A program made the position numbers and the translations under genes. This document shows positions 27,599 through 35,933 of a stretch of DNA of 64,000 nucleotides, in pieces. The notes under the pieces were generated by a model. It saw nothing but the letters and a program-made list of their open reading frames with translations, did no database searches and was not told the origin of the DNA. Within the stretch, counting starts at the first letter, position 1. Each line of letters opens with the position of its first letter. Origin of the DNA: Alkalilimnicola sp. S0819 (GTDB lineage: Bacteria > Pseudomonadota > Gammaproteobacteria > Nitrococcales > WHIW01); the NCBI RefSeq assembly GCF_009295635.1, contig NZ_WHIW01000001.1, positions 161,335-225,334 of the forward strand, written 5' to 3'.

Positions 27599-27629
27599 CA
27601 AAAAAAATGGGAGTCCATTTGGTACTCCC
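27599..27629 (-). terminator. Intrinsic terminator of the phaE-phaC transcript
   Basis: On the minus strand GGGAGT...ACTCCC (inner CCA/TGG pairs too) is followed by A then eight Ts. It lies about 270 nt beyond the phaC stop codon, so the transcript carries an unusually long 3' region. Confidence 0.88.
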
Positions 27630-27901
27630 CGGCAGGTTTGCGCTCTTTTTCTTGTTTGGTGCTTATTGTTTCTGCTCTATTGAGCTGGCGCTTGTGTTGT
27701 GCAGGTCTATTGTTGGTCTTGTGCCCCTGCTCTCCTCCTCCTGGCGATGCCTTCGGCGTCGCCTCTTCGCCCTCTCAACGAGCGGGCTGTATTGTTCGTA
27801 CGCTTTCCGAAGTGCAGCAATGTGTTTTCGATAAGCTTTCCGGCATTGTATCCGCGAGGCGACAGTTCGCAAGCACTTTCGATGCTGCGCCGCGTCACCC
27901 T
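27630..27901 (-). other. Long A-rich 3' untranslated region of phaC (no supported gene)
   Basis: About 270 nt between the phaC stop and its terminator. In the transcribed (minus) sense it is purine- and A-rich and less GC-rich than its surroundings. A minus-strand frame ending at 27663 encodes a very basic stretch (KAYRKHIAALRKAYEQYSPL) but has no convincing start codon or ribosome site. It could be a decayed gene or a 3'UTR-derived small RNA; I do not call a CDS. Confidence 0.4.
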
Positions 27902-28978
27902 TCAGGCGGGTTGCTTGCGTGTCCGCGGGGCGTGATCCAACAGCCAACGGCTGATTCGGGGGTATAGATCGCGCTGGGCGCGGCCGCTGATGAACGGGCT
28001 GAGATGGCCGCCGGGGAAGCCTATTTCGCTGTAGTCGCTGCTGCCGCAGGCCTCCCCCAGTGCCCGGGCGCTGGCCTCCGGCACCAGATGATCCCCCTCG
28101 GCCCAGATGTTCAGCAGTGGGGCGCGAATGCGGCTCAGCTCCACCGCATGGCCCCCCAGTCGCAGCTCGCCCCGTATGAGGCGGTTCTGCTGGTACAGCT
28201 CGCCGGCGAACTGGCGGAAGGCCTCCCCGGCTTGGGCGGGGCTGTCGTACATCCATTGCTCCATGCGCAGGAAGTCGGCCAGGGCTTCCGGCTGGTCCGC
28301 CAGCTCCGCCATGTCCAGGTAGCGCTGGGAGAGCAGCCGGAAGGGCTTCAAGCCGAGAAAGAACTGGTTGAGCTGTTCGGCGGGGATGTTGCCGTGGGCG
28401 TCCACCAGGGCCTCCACGTCGATGTGCCTGCTCAGGCGCCAGAGCTGGTTGTCTGGAGTATGGAAGTCCACCGGCGTGACCATGGTGACCAGGCCGGCGA
28501 GGGATTCCGGGTGCAGCGCGGCGTAGCACAGGCTGAGGGTTCCGCCCTGGCAGATGCCGATCAGCGGTACCGGTGCCTGGGCGTGGCGGCCGCGCACGTG
28601 CATCACGGCGCGATGCAGATAACCGTTGATGTAGTCGTCCAGCCCGGTGAAGCGGTCCAGCGGTTCGGGCTCGCCCCAGTCCAGCAGGTACACATCCAGA
28701 CCCGCCTCCAGCAGGGCGCGGATCATGGAGCGCCTGGGCTTGAGATCCAGGATGTAGGGTCGGTTGACCAGCGAGTAGACGATCAGCGCCGGGGGGGCGG
28801 GCGCGGCGCGCTCCTGCACGGGTTGGTATCGGTAGAGAGTGCAGGGGCCGTCGCGCAGCAGCGCCTCGCGTGGGCTGACGCCCACGGGTACTGGCTGCAT
28901 GGCGGCGGCCTGGCCCAGGGCCCGGGTCAGGCTCCGGCCCCAGCGGGCGGCCTCGCGGCTGTAATCGTCAAAAGTCAT
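27902..28978 (-). CDS. phaC: Class III poly(R)-hydroxyalkanoate synthase subunit PhaC
   Basis: 358 residues, the short form typical of class III synthases that need PhaE. The lipase-like box GICQGG holds the catalytic Cys143. Asp296 lies in WAEGDHLVP and His325 in GFPGGHLSPF, completing the triad. It polymerises 3-hydroxyacyl-CoA at the granule surface. The start overlaps the phaE stop by 4 nt, implying coupled translation and matched amounts. Class III enzymes are characteristic of purple sulfur bacteria and relatives. Confidence 0.96.
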   Translation of the reverse strand: MTFDDYSREAARWGRSLTRALGQAAAMQPVPVGVSPREALLRDGPCTLYRYQPVQERAAPAPPALIVYSLVNRPYILDLKPRRSMIRALLEAGLDVYLLDWGEPEPLDRFTGLDDYINGYLHRAVMHVRGRHAQAPVPLIGICQGGTLSLCYAALHPESLAGLVTMVTPVDFHTPDNQLWRLSRHIDVEALVDAHGNIPAEQLNQFFLGLKPFRLLSQRYLDMAELADQPEALADFLRMEQWMYDSPAQAGEAFRQFAGELYQQNRLIRGELRLGGHAVELSRIRAPLLNIWAEGDHLVPEASARALGEACGSSDYSEIGFPGGHLSPFISGRAQRDLYPRISRWLLDHAPRTRKQPA

Positions 28979-29739
28979 GGGGTCTCGGTCTGCTCCCGGC
29001 GCAGGGCTCGCATCTCCCGGCGCAGCTGGTGCAGCTGGTTCTGAGTATCGCGCAAGGCGCGCCGGCTGGGCAGGTCCAGCGCCTCGAGTACGCCGTCCAG
29101 CAGTTGCTGGGAATGGGCGGTAAGCGCCGTCTGGCTGTTGTTCAGACGCCCCAGGGCCTGGGCATAGGCGTCACGCTCCAACAGTTGTTCATAAGCTTGC
29201 TCGCTGGTTTCCAGCCAAAGCTGGTACAAGCTTCGCAGGCTGGGCGTCTCGCCGTGCTGTTCGCGCAGATCCTCCAGGCGCGCCTGGCAGCAGGCGGCCG
29301 CGGCCAGTACCGCCTCATCCAGCAGGCGCTGAAAGTCGCCGCGGGCCTGGCGATAACGCTGCAAGGCGTCCAGGGCCTCCTGCAGGCGGCGCTGATAATG
29401 CTGGTAAAGGCCCAGTTGCGGCAGACGCATAGTCGGCCACAGGGAGAAGGGCGGCGGATCGGTTTCGTCCGCGGCGCCCTGCTGGGCGCGGAGCATCGCC
29501 TCCAAGCCGGCGGTTGCATCGGCGCTGTAGCGGCCGGCTTCCTCCAGGGACTGGCGCAGTCGCTCGATCAGAGCTTCCGGTTCGCCGCGCCCCAGGGCTT
29601 CCCAGAGCAGCTCGAAGCTATGTTGTACCAGCTCGCCCTGCGGGGTGAGGCCGCCCCGGAGGCTGCGCCAAAAGGCCCATAGCGCCTCCTGGGCCTGCTC
29701 GGCCCAAGCTCGCTGATCGCTGGAAGCTGCATCGTCCAT
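28975..29739 (-). CDS. phaE: Class III PHA synthase subunit PhaE
   Basis: 254 residues, mostly helical, with several long amphipathic stretches and the PhaE-type block EACYQLWLETSEQAYEQLL-like segment (about 170-195; here SLYQLWLETSEQAYEQLLER). The C-terminal coiled coil (about 225-250, LHQLRREMRALRREQ) is typical. PhaE has no catalytic residues and allosterically activates PhaC. It is the first gene of the minus-strand phaE-phaC pair. Confidence 0.92.
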   Translation of the reverse strand: MDDAASSDQRAWAEQAQEALWAFWRSLRGGLTPQGELVQHSFELLWEALGRGEPEALIERLRQSLEEAGRYSADATAGLEAMLRAQQGAADETDPPPFSLWPTMRLPQLGLYQHYQRRLQEALDALQRYRQARGDFQRLLDEAVLAAAACCQARLEDLREQHGETPSLRSLYQLWLETSEQAYEQLLERDAYAQALGRLNNSQTALTAHSQQLLDGVLEALDLPSRRALRDTQNQLHQLRREMRALRREQTETP

Positions 29740-29758
29740 GGGCAGGCACCGCTGTGAC

Positions 29759-29783
29759 TTGCTGCATTGCGGTGCCTAGGATA
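29759..29783 (-). promoter_or_regulatory. Candidate phaE promoter -10 box and TGC-rich element
   Basis: Minus strand: a -10-like TATCCT (29783-29778), then the TGC-rich GCAATGCAGCAA (29770-29759) at about +1 to +12. This repeats the arrangement at phaR and phaB. The -35 region is weak, so the promoter itself is tentative. Confidence 0.4.
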
Positions 29784-29800
29784 GCACCGCGTGGCGGCGC

Positions 29801-31228
29801 TCAGGAATCGCGGGCGCGTTCGGCGGCCCGGCGCCATTGCTCCCGGTAGGCGGCGGCGCGCTCCTTTTGGTAGCGGTCGGCCTCGGCACTGTTCAGTACG
29901 GCGTCCAGCTGGGTGAGGGCGGCGCGCAGATCGCCACCCATGTAGTAATGGCGGGCCATGGCGAGGCGCGCATCCACCGGATGGCCGGCGGCATCGGCGA
30001 GCCGAGCGAGATCACGCAGGGTGTCCGCCTGCAGCGGTTGGCGGCGGTGCAGTTGCTCCAGCTGCTTCCAGGCCTGTTCGCTGCGCCCGGCGGCTTCCAG
30101 GCTGCGCGCGTAGCCCACGCCCAGGCCGGCGTCGTCGGGGTAAAGGGACAACCCCTCGCGATAATGCGCCAGGCTCTGTGCGGTGTCTCCCGCGGCCCGT
30201 TTCAGCTCGCCCAGGGCGGCGAAGTAGGCGGCCCGCTCGCCGTGCTCGTCCAGCAGTTGCCGCAGCAGCCCCTCGGCCTCGGCGTGCTCGCCTTCGCGGA
30301 TCAACAACAGGGCAAGACCGTAGCGCAGGGCGTGGGCGCGCAGGCCCTCGGCCTCGGCGAGCCGGGCGCGAAACTCCCGCGCCGCGCGCTGGCCGCGCTG
30401 GGCCTTGAGCGCGGCCAGGCGGGCGCGCATCAATTGGAAGTCGTCATTTTCAAAGATGTCGCCGCGGGGTTGGCTATCCGCTCGAGCGCGGGTGTCGCTC
30501 ACCCGGGATTCGGTAACCGGGTGCGTGCTCAGGTACTCCGGCGGGCGGTCCTGGTAGCGGGACTGCTGGAGCAGGCGTTCGAAGAAACGGGGCATGCCCC
30601 GGGGGTCTAGGCCGGCGTCGGCCAGGATACGCATGCCCACGCGGTCGGCTTCCTGCTCGTGCTGGCGGGAGTAGTTCAGCTGCTGCTGGATGGAGCCGGC
30701 CACGCCGGCCATGGCGGCGGCGCTGCCGGCCTGGGGGCTCTGGCTGCCGATGAGTATCGCCGCGGTGAGCAGTGCCGCGGTGCGCCAGGTGGAGTTTTCG
30801 GCGGCGGCGATCCGCCGGGCGATGTGGCGCTGGCTGACATGGGCGATTTCATGCGCCACCACGCTGGCCAGTTCGCTCTCGGAGCCGGCGTTGAGGATCA
30901 GCCCGGTGTTGATGCCGATATAGCCGCCGGGCAGGGCGAAGGCGTTGATGGCCGGGTCGTCCACCACGAAAAAGCGCAGCTCCTGCTCGGTATATACCCG
31001 CGAGGCCAGGCGCCGGCCCAGGTCCGACAGGTAGCCGCTGATCTGGGGGTCCTGCTCCATGGGCAGCTTGCGGCGCAGTTCCTCCATGATCGCGTCCCCC
31101 AGGGCGCGCTCCTCGCTCTCGGACAGGGCAAGGCTCGCCGGGTCGCCCATTTCGGGCAGGCGCAGGGGCTCCGCCGCGGCGGGGGCCGCCAGGACCAGGC
31201 ACAGCAGGCTTGTAAGTAGGCGTCGCAC
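29801..31228 (-). CDS. bepA: Periplasmic M48 metalloprotease with TPR repeats (BepA-like)
   Basis: 475 residues from a GTG at 31228 (VRRLLTSLLCLVL, signal peptide cleaved near AAAAE); upstream starts in the frame add a non-secretory leader. The M48 zinc site HEIAH (about residue 135) is followed by the downstream glutamate in QHEQEADRVG. The C-terminal half (about 290-475) is TPR-like. BepA degrades or helps fold LptD and other outer-membrane proteins stalled at the BAM complex. The architecture agrees with BepA (YfgC). It is divergent from the AI-2E permease gene. Confidence 0.9.
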   Translation of the reverse strand: MRRLLTSLLCLVLAAPAAAEPLRLPEMGDPASLALSESEERALGDAIMEELRRKLPMEQDPQISGYLSDLGRRLASRVYTEQELRFFVVDDPAINAFALPGGYIGINTGLILNAGSESELASVVAHEIAHVSQRHIARRIAAAENSTWRTAALLTAAILIGSQSPQAGSAAAMAGVAGSIQQQLNYSRQHEQEADRVGMRILADAGLDPRGMPRFFERLLQQSRYQDRPPEYLSTHPVTESRVSDTRARADSQPRGDIFENDDFQLMRARLAALKAQRGQRAAREFRARLAEAEGLRAHALRYGLALLLIREGEHAEAEGLLRQLLDEHGERAAYFAALGELKRAAGDTAQSLAHYREGLSLYPDDAGLGVGYARSLEAAGRSEQAWKQLEQLHRRQPLQADTLRDLARLADAAGHPVDARLAMARHYYMGGDLRAALTQLDAVLNSAEADRYQKERAAAYREQWRRAAERARDS

Positions 31229-31383
31229 GATGATCCGGTTTCCGTTCCTTGTGGCTGGGTAGACCGTGGCGGCCCGCGGCGGGTTCCCGCAACACATTTA
31301 CCACAACTCTAAGGCATACTGACGCCGCGCGACGGCGCAAGGGAGACAGTCCGTGTCTCGCGAGGGTATTGACAGGGATTCGC

Positions 31384-32451
31384 ATGCAACTGATTCGGGA
31401 CTGGTTCAGCCGGCATTTGAATGACCCGCAGGTGGTGGGCCTGGGCGCGCTGCTGCTGGTGGGTTTCGGGGTGATCGTGCTGTTTGGCAATATGCTCGCG
31501 CCGGTGCTGGCGAGCATCGTGCTGGCCTATCTGCTGGAGGGCCTGGTGCGGCGGCTGCAGCGTTTGGGCGCGCCGCGGTGGGTGGCGGTGCTGCTGGTGT
31601 TCGCGCTGTTCATTTGCGGAATGCTGCTGGTGGTGTTCTCCCTGATCCCCATGCTTACCGCGCAGTTGGCGCAACTGGTGGAGGGGCTGCCGCGAATCAT
31701 TGCCCAGGGGCAGGAGGCGCTGCGGGGGCTGGCGCGCAACTACCCGGCGATGCTCTCCGAGCAGGAGGTTCAGAGCCTGCTGGCGGTGGTGCGCGAGGAG
31801 CTGGCGCTGCTGGGGCAGCAGTTGCTCAGCCTGTTCAGTTTTCGCTCTCTGGTGGCCTTGCTCACGCTGGTGGTGTACCTGGTGCTGATGCCGCTGCTGG
31901 TGTTTTTCTTTCTCAAGGACAAGGACCGTATCCTGCAGTGGTTCGCCGGCTTCCTCCCCCGGGACAGGGCGTTGGCGGCCCGTGTCTGGCGGGAAGTGAA
32001 CGTGCAGATGGGCAATTACGTGCGGGGCAAGTTCCTGGAGATTCTCATCGTCTGGCTGGTGACGCTGCTGACCTTCACCTGGTTGGAGCTGCAGTTCGCC
32101 ATGTTGCTGGCCGTGGTGGTGGGCCTGTCAGTCATCATCCCCTATATCGGCGCCACGGTGGTGACGCTGCCGGTGGCGGCGGTGGCCTATGCCCAGTTCG
32201 GGGCCAGCCCCGAGTTTCTCTGGGTGCTGGCGGCCTACGGCATCATCCAGGCGCTGGACGGCAATGTGCTGGTGCCGCTGCTGTTCTCCGGTGTGGTGAA
32301 CCTGCACCCGGTGGCCATCATCGTGGCCATTCTCGTGTTCGGCGGAATCTGGGGCTTCTGGGGGATCTTCTTCGCCATTCCCCTGGCCACCCTGATCCAG
32401 GCGGTGATCGAGGCTTGGCCGCGGGAGCCGGTGCGTGAGGAAGCAACGTAG
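31384..32451 (+). CDS. AI-2E transporter family permease (PerM-like)
   Basis: 355 residues from the ATG at 31384, with AGGGA 7 nt upstream. It has about eight hydrophobic helices; a paired N-terminal helix region is followed by a soluble segment (about 90-155) and the C-terminal pore-like region with FLEILIVWLVTLLTFTWLELQFA and VVGLSVIIPYIGATV. The superfamily includes AI-2 exporters and Na+/H+ antiporters, so the substrate is open. E. coli keeps perM next to bepA, and the same neighbours occur here divergently. Confidence 0.85.
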   Translation: MQLIRDWFSRHLNDPQVVGLGALLLVGFGVIVLFGNMLAPVLASIVLAYLLEGLVRRLQRLGAPRWVAVLLVFALFICGMLLVVFSLIPMLTAQLAQLVEGLPRIIAQGQEALRGLARNYPAMLSEQEVQSLLAVVREELALLGQQLLSLFSFRSLVALLTLVVYLVLMPLLVFFFLKDKDRILQWFAGFLPRDRALAARVWREVNVQMGNYVRGKFLEILIVWLVTLLTFTWLELQFAMLLAVVVGLSVIIPYIGATVVTLPVAAVAYAQFGASPEFLWVLAAYGIIQALDGNVLVPLLFSGVVNLHPVAIIVAILVFGGIWGFWGIFFAIPLATLIQAVIEAWPREPVREEAT

Positions 32452-32471
32452 GCGCGGCCCATGGCCGCGAG

Positions 32472-32487
32472 CTCTGCGTCTCTGCGG
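32472..32487. repeat. Dispersed intergenic repeat, single-arm copy C
   Basis: CTCTGCGTCTCTGCGG matches the right arm of the inverted repeats at 27475-27543 and 44348-44489. It sits in the 59-bp gap between the converging permease and PhoH genes. No partner arm was found nearby. Confidence 0.45.
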
Positions 32488-32510
32488 TGAACGATCCCGC
32501 CGTTTGAGTG

Positions 32511-33836
32511 CTACAGCGTTTCGCTGGCGAAATCCGCCAGCCGCGAGCGCTCGCCGCGGCGCAGGGTGATGTGGCCGCCGTGGGCCCAGCCCTGGAAACG
32601 GTCCACCACGTAGGTCAGCCCCGAGCTGCTGCCGGTGAGGTAGGGGGTGTCGATCTGGGCGATGTTGCCCAGGCACACCAGCTTGCTGCCAGGTCCGGCG
32701 CGGGTGATCAGCGCCTTCATCTGCTTGGCGGTGAGGTTCTGGGCCTCGTCCAAAATGATGAACTTGTTGAGGAAAGTGCGCCCGCGCATGAAGTTCAGCG
32801 AGCGGATCTTGATACGCTGATTGAGCAGGTCCTGGGTGGCCGCGCGGGCCCAGCTGCCGCCCTGATCCGGTTGGGTGAGCACTTCCAGATTGTCCATCAG
32901 CGCGCCCATCCAGGGGGTCATCTTTTCTTCCTCACTGCCGGGCAGAAAGCCGATGTCCTCGCCCAGGGCGATGGTGGCTCGGGTCATGATGATTTCCCCG
33001 TAGCGCTGGCTCTCCAGCACCTGGGCCAGGGCCGCGGCCAGGGTGAGCAGGGTCTTGCCGGTGCCGGCCGCGCCCAGCAGGGTGACGAAGTCCAGTTCCG
33101 GGTCCAGCAGCAGGTTCAGCGCGAAATTCTGCTCCGGGTTGCGCGCGTGGATGCCCCACACCGCCTCGCCCTGCTCGGTGTAGTCGTCCAGGGCGGCGAC
33201 AAGGGCCGCATCGCCCGCGCGCTCGCGCACGATGCCCTGCAGGGCGTGGTCGGGGCTGTGCACGTATTCGTTGAGCTGCAGGTCCGCGCCCTGGTCCAGC
33301 CACCAGCCTTCGCCTTCTCCCCGCCATTGCTCGGCGGGCACTTCGCGGGCGCCGCTGTAGAGCAGGTCCAGGTCGTCCAGTACCCGGTCGCTGGCATAGT
33401 CTTCGGCCTGGATGCCCCGCACCGTGGCGCGTATGCGCAGGTTGATGTCCTTGCTGACCAGCACCACGGGCCGGTCCGGCTGGCTGTGCTGCAATTCCAG
33501 GGCGGTGGCGAGGATTGCCTCGTCGCCCTGGCCGGCGGTCTCGTGCAGATCGAAGTACAGCCGCCCCTGGGCCTGGGAGTCGCGCGCGTCGAGCGGCACG
33601 CCCCGGCGCAGGCTGTCCAGACCCACGCGGCTGAGCAGTTCGTCCAGGAAGCGACTGACTTGGCGGACGTTGCGAGCCTCCTCGGACACGCCCTTCTTGG
33701 CGCGGTCCAGCTCCTCCAGCACCGCCATGGGCAGGTGCACATCGTGTTCCTCGAAGCGGAACAGAGCGGTGGGGTCATGCATCAACACCGAGGTGTCGAG
33801 CACGAACAGCCGGTTGTGGCGGGCGGGGGAGGGCAT
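32511..33836 (-). CDS. PIN domain / PhoH-type ATPase (YlaK/PhoH2-like)
   Basis: 441 residues. The N-terminal PIN RNase domain (about 8-150) shows the expected acidic residues in FVLDTSVLMHD, LEELDRAKKG and VLVSKDINLR. The C-terminal PhoH ATPase (about 220-430) has Walker A GAAGTGKTLLTLAA and Walker B KFIILDEAQNLT. Such PIN-PhoH fusions are RNA helicase/ribonucleases in the cases studied. It lies 15 nt before bcp on the same strand, so a joint transcript is likely. Confidence 0.92.
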   Translation of the reverse strand: MPSPARHNRLFVLDTSVLMHDPTALFRFEEHDVHLPMAVLEELDRAKKGVSEEARNVRQVSRFLDELLSRVGLDSLRRGVPLDARDSQAQGRLYFDLHETAGQGDEAILATALELQHSQPDRPVVLVSKDINLRIRATVRGIQAEDYASDRVLDDLDLLYSGAREVPAEQWRGEGEGWWLDQGADLQLNEYVHSPDHALQGIVRERAGDAALVAALDDYTEQGEAVWGIHARNPEQNFALNLLLDPELDFVTLLGAAGTGKTLLTLAAALAQVLESQRYGEIIMTRATIALGEDIGFLPGSEEEKMTPWMGALMDNLEVLTQPDQGGSWARAATQDLLNQRIKIRSLNFMRGRTFLNKFIILDEAQNLTAKQMKALITRAGPGSKLVCLGNIAQIDTPYLTGSSSGLTYVVDRFQGWAHGGHITLRRGERSRLADFASETL

Positions 33837-33851
33837 GATCCGGCGCCGCGC

Positions 33852-34319
33852 TCAGCCGGCCTGTACCCGTTCGAGCACCGCCTGGGCGTGGCCTTTGACC
33901 TTCACCTTGCGCCAGGCCTCCAGCAGGCGGCCCTCTTCGTCGATGAGGAAGGTGCTGCGCTCTATGCCCATGACCTTGCGCCCGTACATGTTCTTCTCGC
34001 GGATCACGTCGAACAGCCCGCAGACGGTCTCTGCCTTGTCGCTGAGCAGCGGGTAGGGAAAGTCCTGCTTCGCCTTGAAGTTCTCCTGGGCCTTCACGCC
34101 GTCGCGGGAGATGCCGAGGATCTCGGTGTTGGCGGCCTGGAACTGTGGGTACAGATCGCGGAAATCCTGGCCTTCCTGGGTGCAGCCCGGAGTGCTGGCC
34201 TTGGGGTAGAAGAACAGTACCACCTTGCGCCCGCGCAGCTCCGACAGGCGGATGCTCTGCTCGCCGGTGGCCGGGACTTCGAAATCGGGGACCGGCTGGC
34301 CGGTTTCCAGTTCGCTCAT
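33852..34319 (-). CDS. bcp: Thioredoxin-dependent thiol peroxidase Bcp (PrxQ)
   Basis: 155 residues from the ATG at 34319 with AAGGAG upstream. The peroxiredoxin motif FYPKASTPGCTQEG holds peroxidatic Cys46. The resolving Cys five residues later, seen in E. coli Bcp, is absent; the only other cysteine is Cys100. It may work as a 1-Cys enzyme or use Cys100. It reduces peroxides in the cytoplasm. It lies 13 nt from gcvR. Confidence 0.93.
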   Translation of the reverse strand: MSELETGQPVPDFEVPATGEQSIRLSELRGRKVVLFFYPKASTPGCTQEGQDFRDLYPQFQAANTEILGISRDGVKAQENFKAKQDFPYPLLSDKAETVCGLFDVIREKNMYGRKVMGIERSTFLIDEEGRLLEAWRKVKVKGHAQAVLERVQAG

Positions 34320-34332
34320 GGCATCGGGCTCC

Positions 34333-34863
34333 TTATCCCTTGATGGGTTCGATGATCGCATCCAGGTTCAGCTGGTCGCAGAAATCCATGAATTCCTCCC
34401 GCAGTGCGGCGATGTGCATGCCGGCGGGCACGTCCACGCTCATCTGCACCGAAAACATGGCCGTGCCCGTGTGGGCGGCGGCGTAGCTTGCGGTGCTCAT
34501 GTCGCGGATGTTGATCTTGCGCTGGGAGAAGAAGTTCGCCAGCTGCTGGACGATGCCCGGGTGGTCTACGGCCACCACCTCCACCGCGTAGGGCAGCAAA
34601 TCACCCTGGCGGCGCGGGCATTCGGTACGCTTGCTGCTCACCATCAGGCCCAGCTTGCGCCCCAGGCCGGGAAGATTGGTCTCCAGCTTGGCCAGCTCGT
34701 TCCACTTGCCCTTGACCAGCAGGATCACGGCGAACTCGCCGCCCAGCACCGTCATGCGGCTGTCTTCGATATTGCAGCCTGCCTCCGAGACGACCCTGGC
34801 GAGCTCGTTGACGATGCCCGGGCGGTCTTCGCCCAGGGCGGTGATTACCAGCAGCTTTTGCAT
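34333..34863 (-). CDS. gcvR: Glycine cleavage system transcriptional repressor-like ACT protein
   Basis: 176 residues from the ATG at 34863 (MQKLLVITALGEDRPGIVNELA). Two ACT domains are visible (about 3-80 and 90-170, the second around VVAVDHPGIVQQLANFF). E. coli GcvR binds glycine and blocks GcvA. The gcvR-bcp neighbourhood, divergent from dapA, is conserved in many gammaproteobacteria. A Gcv regulatory role is family knowledge, and no gcv genes are in the window. Confidence 0.88.
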   Translation of the reverse strand: MQKLLVITALGEDRPGIVNELARVVSEAGCNIEDSRMTVLGGEFAVILLVKGKWNELAKLETNLPGLGRKLGLMVSSKRTECPRRQGDLLPYAVEVVAVDHPGIVQQLANFFSQRKINIRDMSTASYAAAHTGTAMFSVQMSVDVPAGMHIAALREEFMDFCDQLNLDAIIEPIKG

Positions 34864-35051
34864 TATTCGGTGGCTTCCCTTGGTTCCCTGCGTCCTTGTC
34901 CGGCCGGTATCACTGCCCGGGGTTTTAGGGCCGCGTCCCGCGGCTGGCAAAGTGTAGCATGAGCGCCCGCTCATTCCGGCCCGGTTTGCTTGTCAGGCCA
35001 GGGGTGCACAAGTAGTATGCAGCTTTCATTTTTCCCGGGGAGAGGTGTGCG

Positions 35052-35927
35052 ATGTTTCGCGGCAGCATGGTCGCTCTGGTCACGCCCATGCACGAGGATG
35101 GCAGCCTCGATGAGGCGGCGCTGGAGCGCCTGGTAGAGTTTCATATCGACAGCGGCACCGACGGCATCGTCGCCGTGGGCACCACGGGCGAGTCGGCGAC
35201 CCTGGATTACGAAGAGCATTGTTATGTGATGCGCCGGGTGGTGGAGATGTCCCGTGGGCGCATCCCGGTGATCGGCGGTACCGGCGCCAACAGCACCTGG
35301 GAGGCGATCAAGCTCACCCGCTGTGCGATGGAAGGCGGCTGCGACGCGGCCCTGCTGGTAACCCCCTATTACAACAAACCGACCCAGGAAGGCCTGTACC
35401 AGCACTACAAGGCTATCGCCGAGGCCGTGCCCCTGCCGCAGATCCTCTACAACGTGCCCGGGCGCACCGCCTGTGACATGTTGCCGGAAACGGTGGAGCG
35501 GTTGGCCGACGTGCCCAACATCGTCGGCATCAAGGAAGCCCAGGGCACCGTGCAGCGGGCCGAGGAAATCATGGAACGCTGCGGCGAGCGCCTGGACGTG
35601 TACACCGGCGAAGACGCCAACGCCCGCGAGATGATGCTCGCCGGCGGCAAGGGCGTGATCTCGGTCACCGCCAATGTGGCGCCCCGGCTGATGCACTTGA
35701 TGGCCGAGGCCGCCCTGCGCGGCGATGCCGAGGAGGCCGGTCGGCTGGATGCGCAGCTATCGGCCTTGCACAAGGTGCTGTTCATCGAAACCAATCCGAT
35801 TCCGGTGAAGTGGGCGCTGCAGGAAATGGGCCTGATCGGTGGCGGCATTCGCCTGCCCATGACGCCCCTGTCGGAACAACATCATGAAACCCTGCGCCAG
35901 GCGCTGAAGCTCGCCGAGGCGCTGTAG
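35052..35927 (+). CDS. dapA: 4-hydroxy-tetrahydrodipicolinate synthase DapA
   Basis: 291 residues. It opens MFRGSMVALVTPMHEDGSLD and has the GTTGESATL substrate-binding loop. Tyr is in YYNKPTQEGLYQHY and the Schiff-base Lys in IVGIKEAQG (about residue 161). It condenses pyruvate with aspartate semialdehyde for lysine and diaminopimelate synthesis. GGGGAG precedes the start. It is followed 6 nt later by bamC, the usual gammaproteobacterial pair. Confidence 0.97.
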   Translation: MFRGSMVALVTPMHEDGSLDEAALERLVEFHIDSGTDGIVAVGTTGESATLDYEEHCYVMRRVVEMSRGRIPVIGGTGANSTWEAIKLTRCAMEGGCDAALLVTPYYNKPTQEGLYQHYKAIAEAVPLPQILYNVPGRTACDMLPETVERLADVPNIVGIKEAQGTVQRAEEIMERCGERLDVYTGEDANAREMMLAGGKGVISVTANVAPRLMHLMAEAALRGDAEEAGRLDAQLSALHKVLFIETNPIPVKWALQEMGLIGGGIRLPMTPLSEQHHETLRQALKLAEAL

Positions 35928-35933
35928 GAGGAT

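Noticed and set aside
27663-27901. Basic reading frame ending at 27663 as a phasin-like gene
   Set aside because: There is no start codon with a ribosome site within the gap, and the frame simply continues from an out-of-frame reading of phaC.
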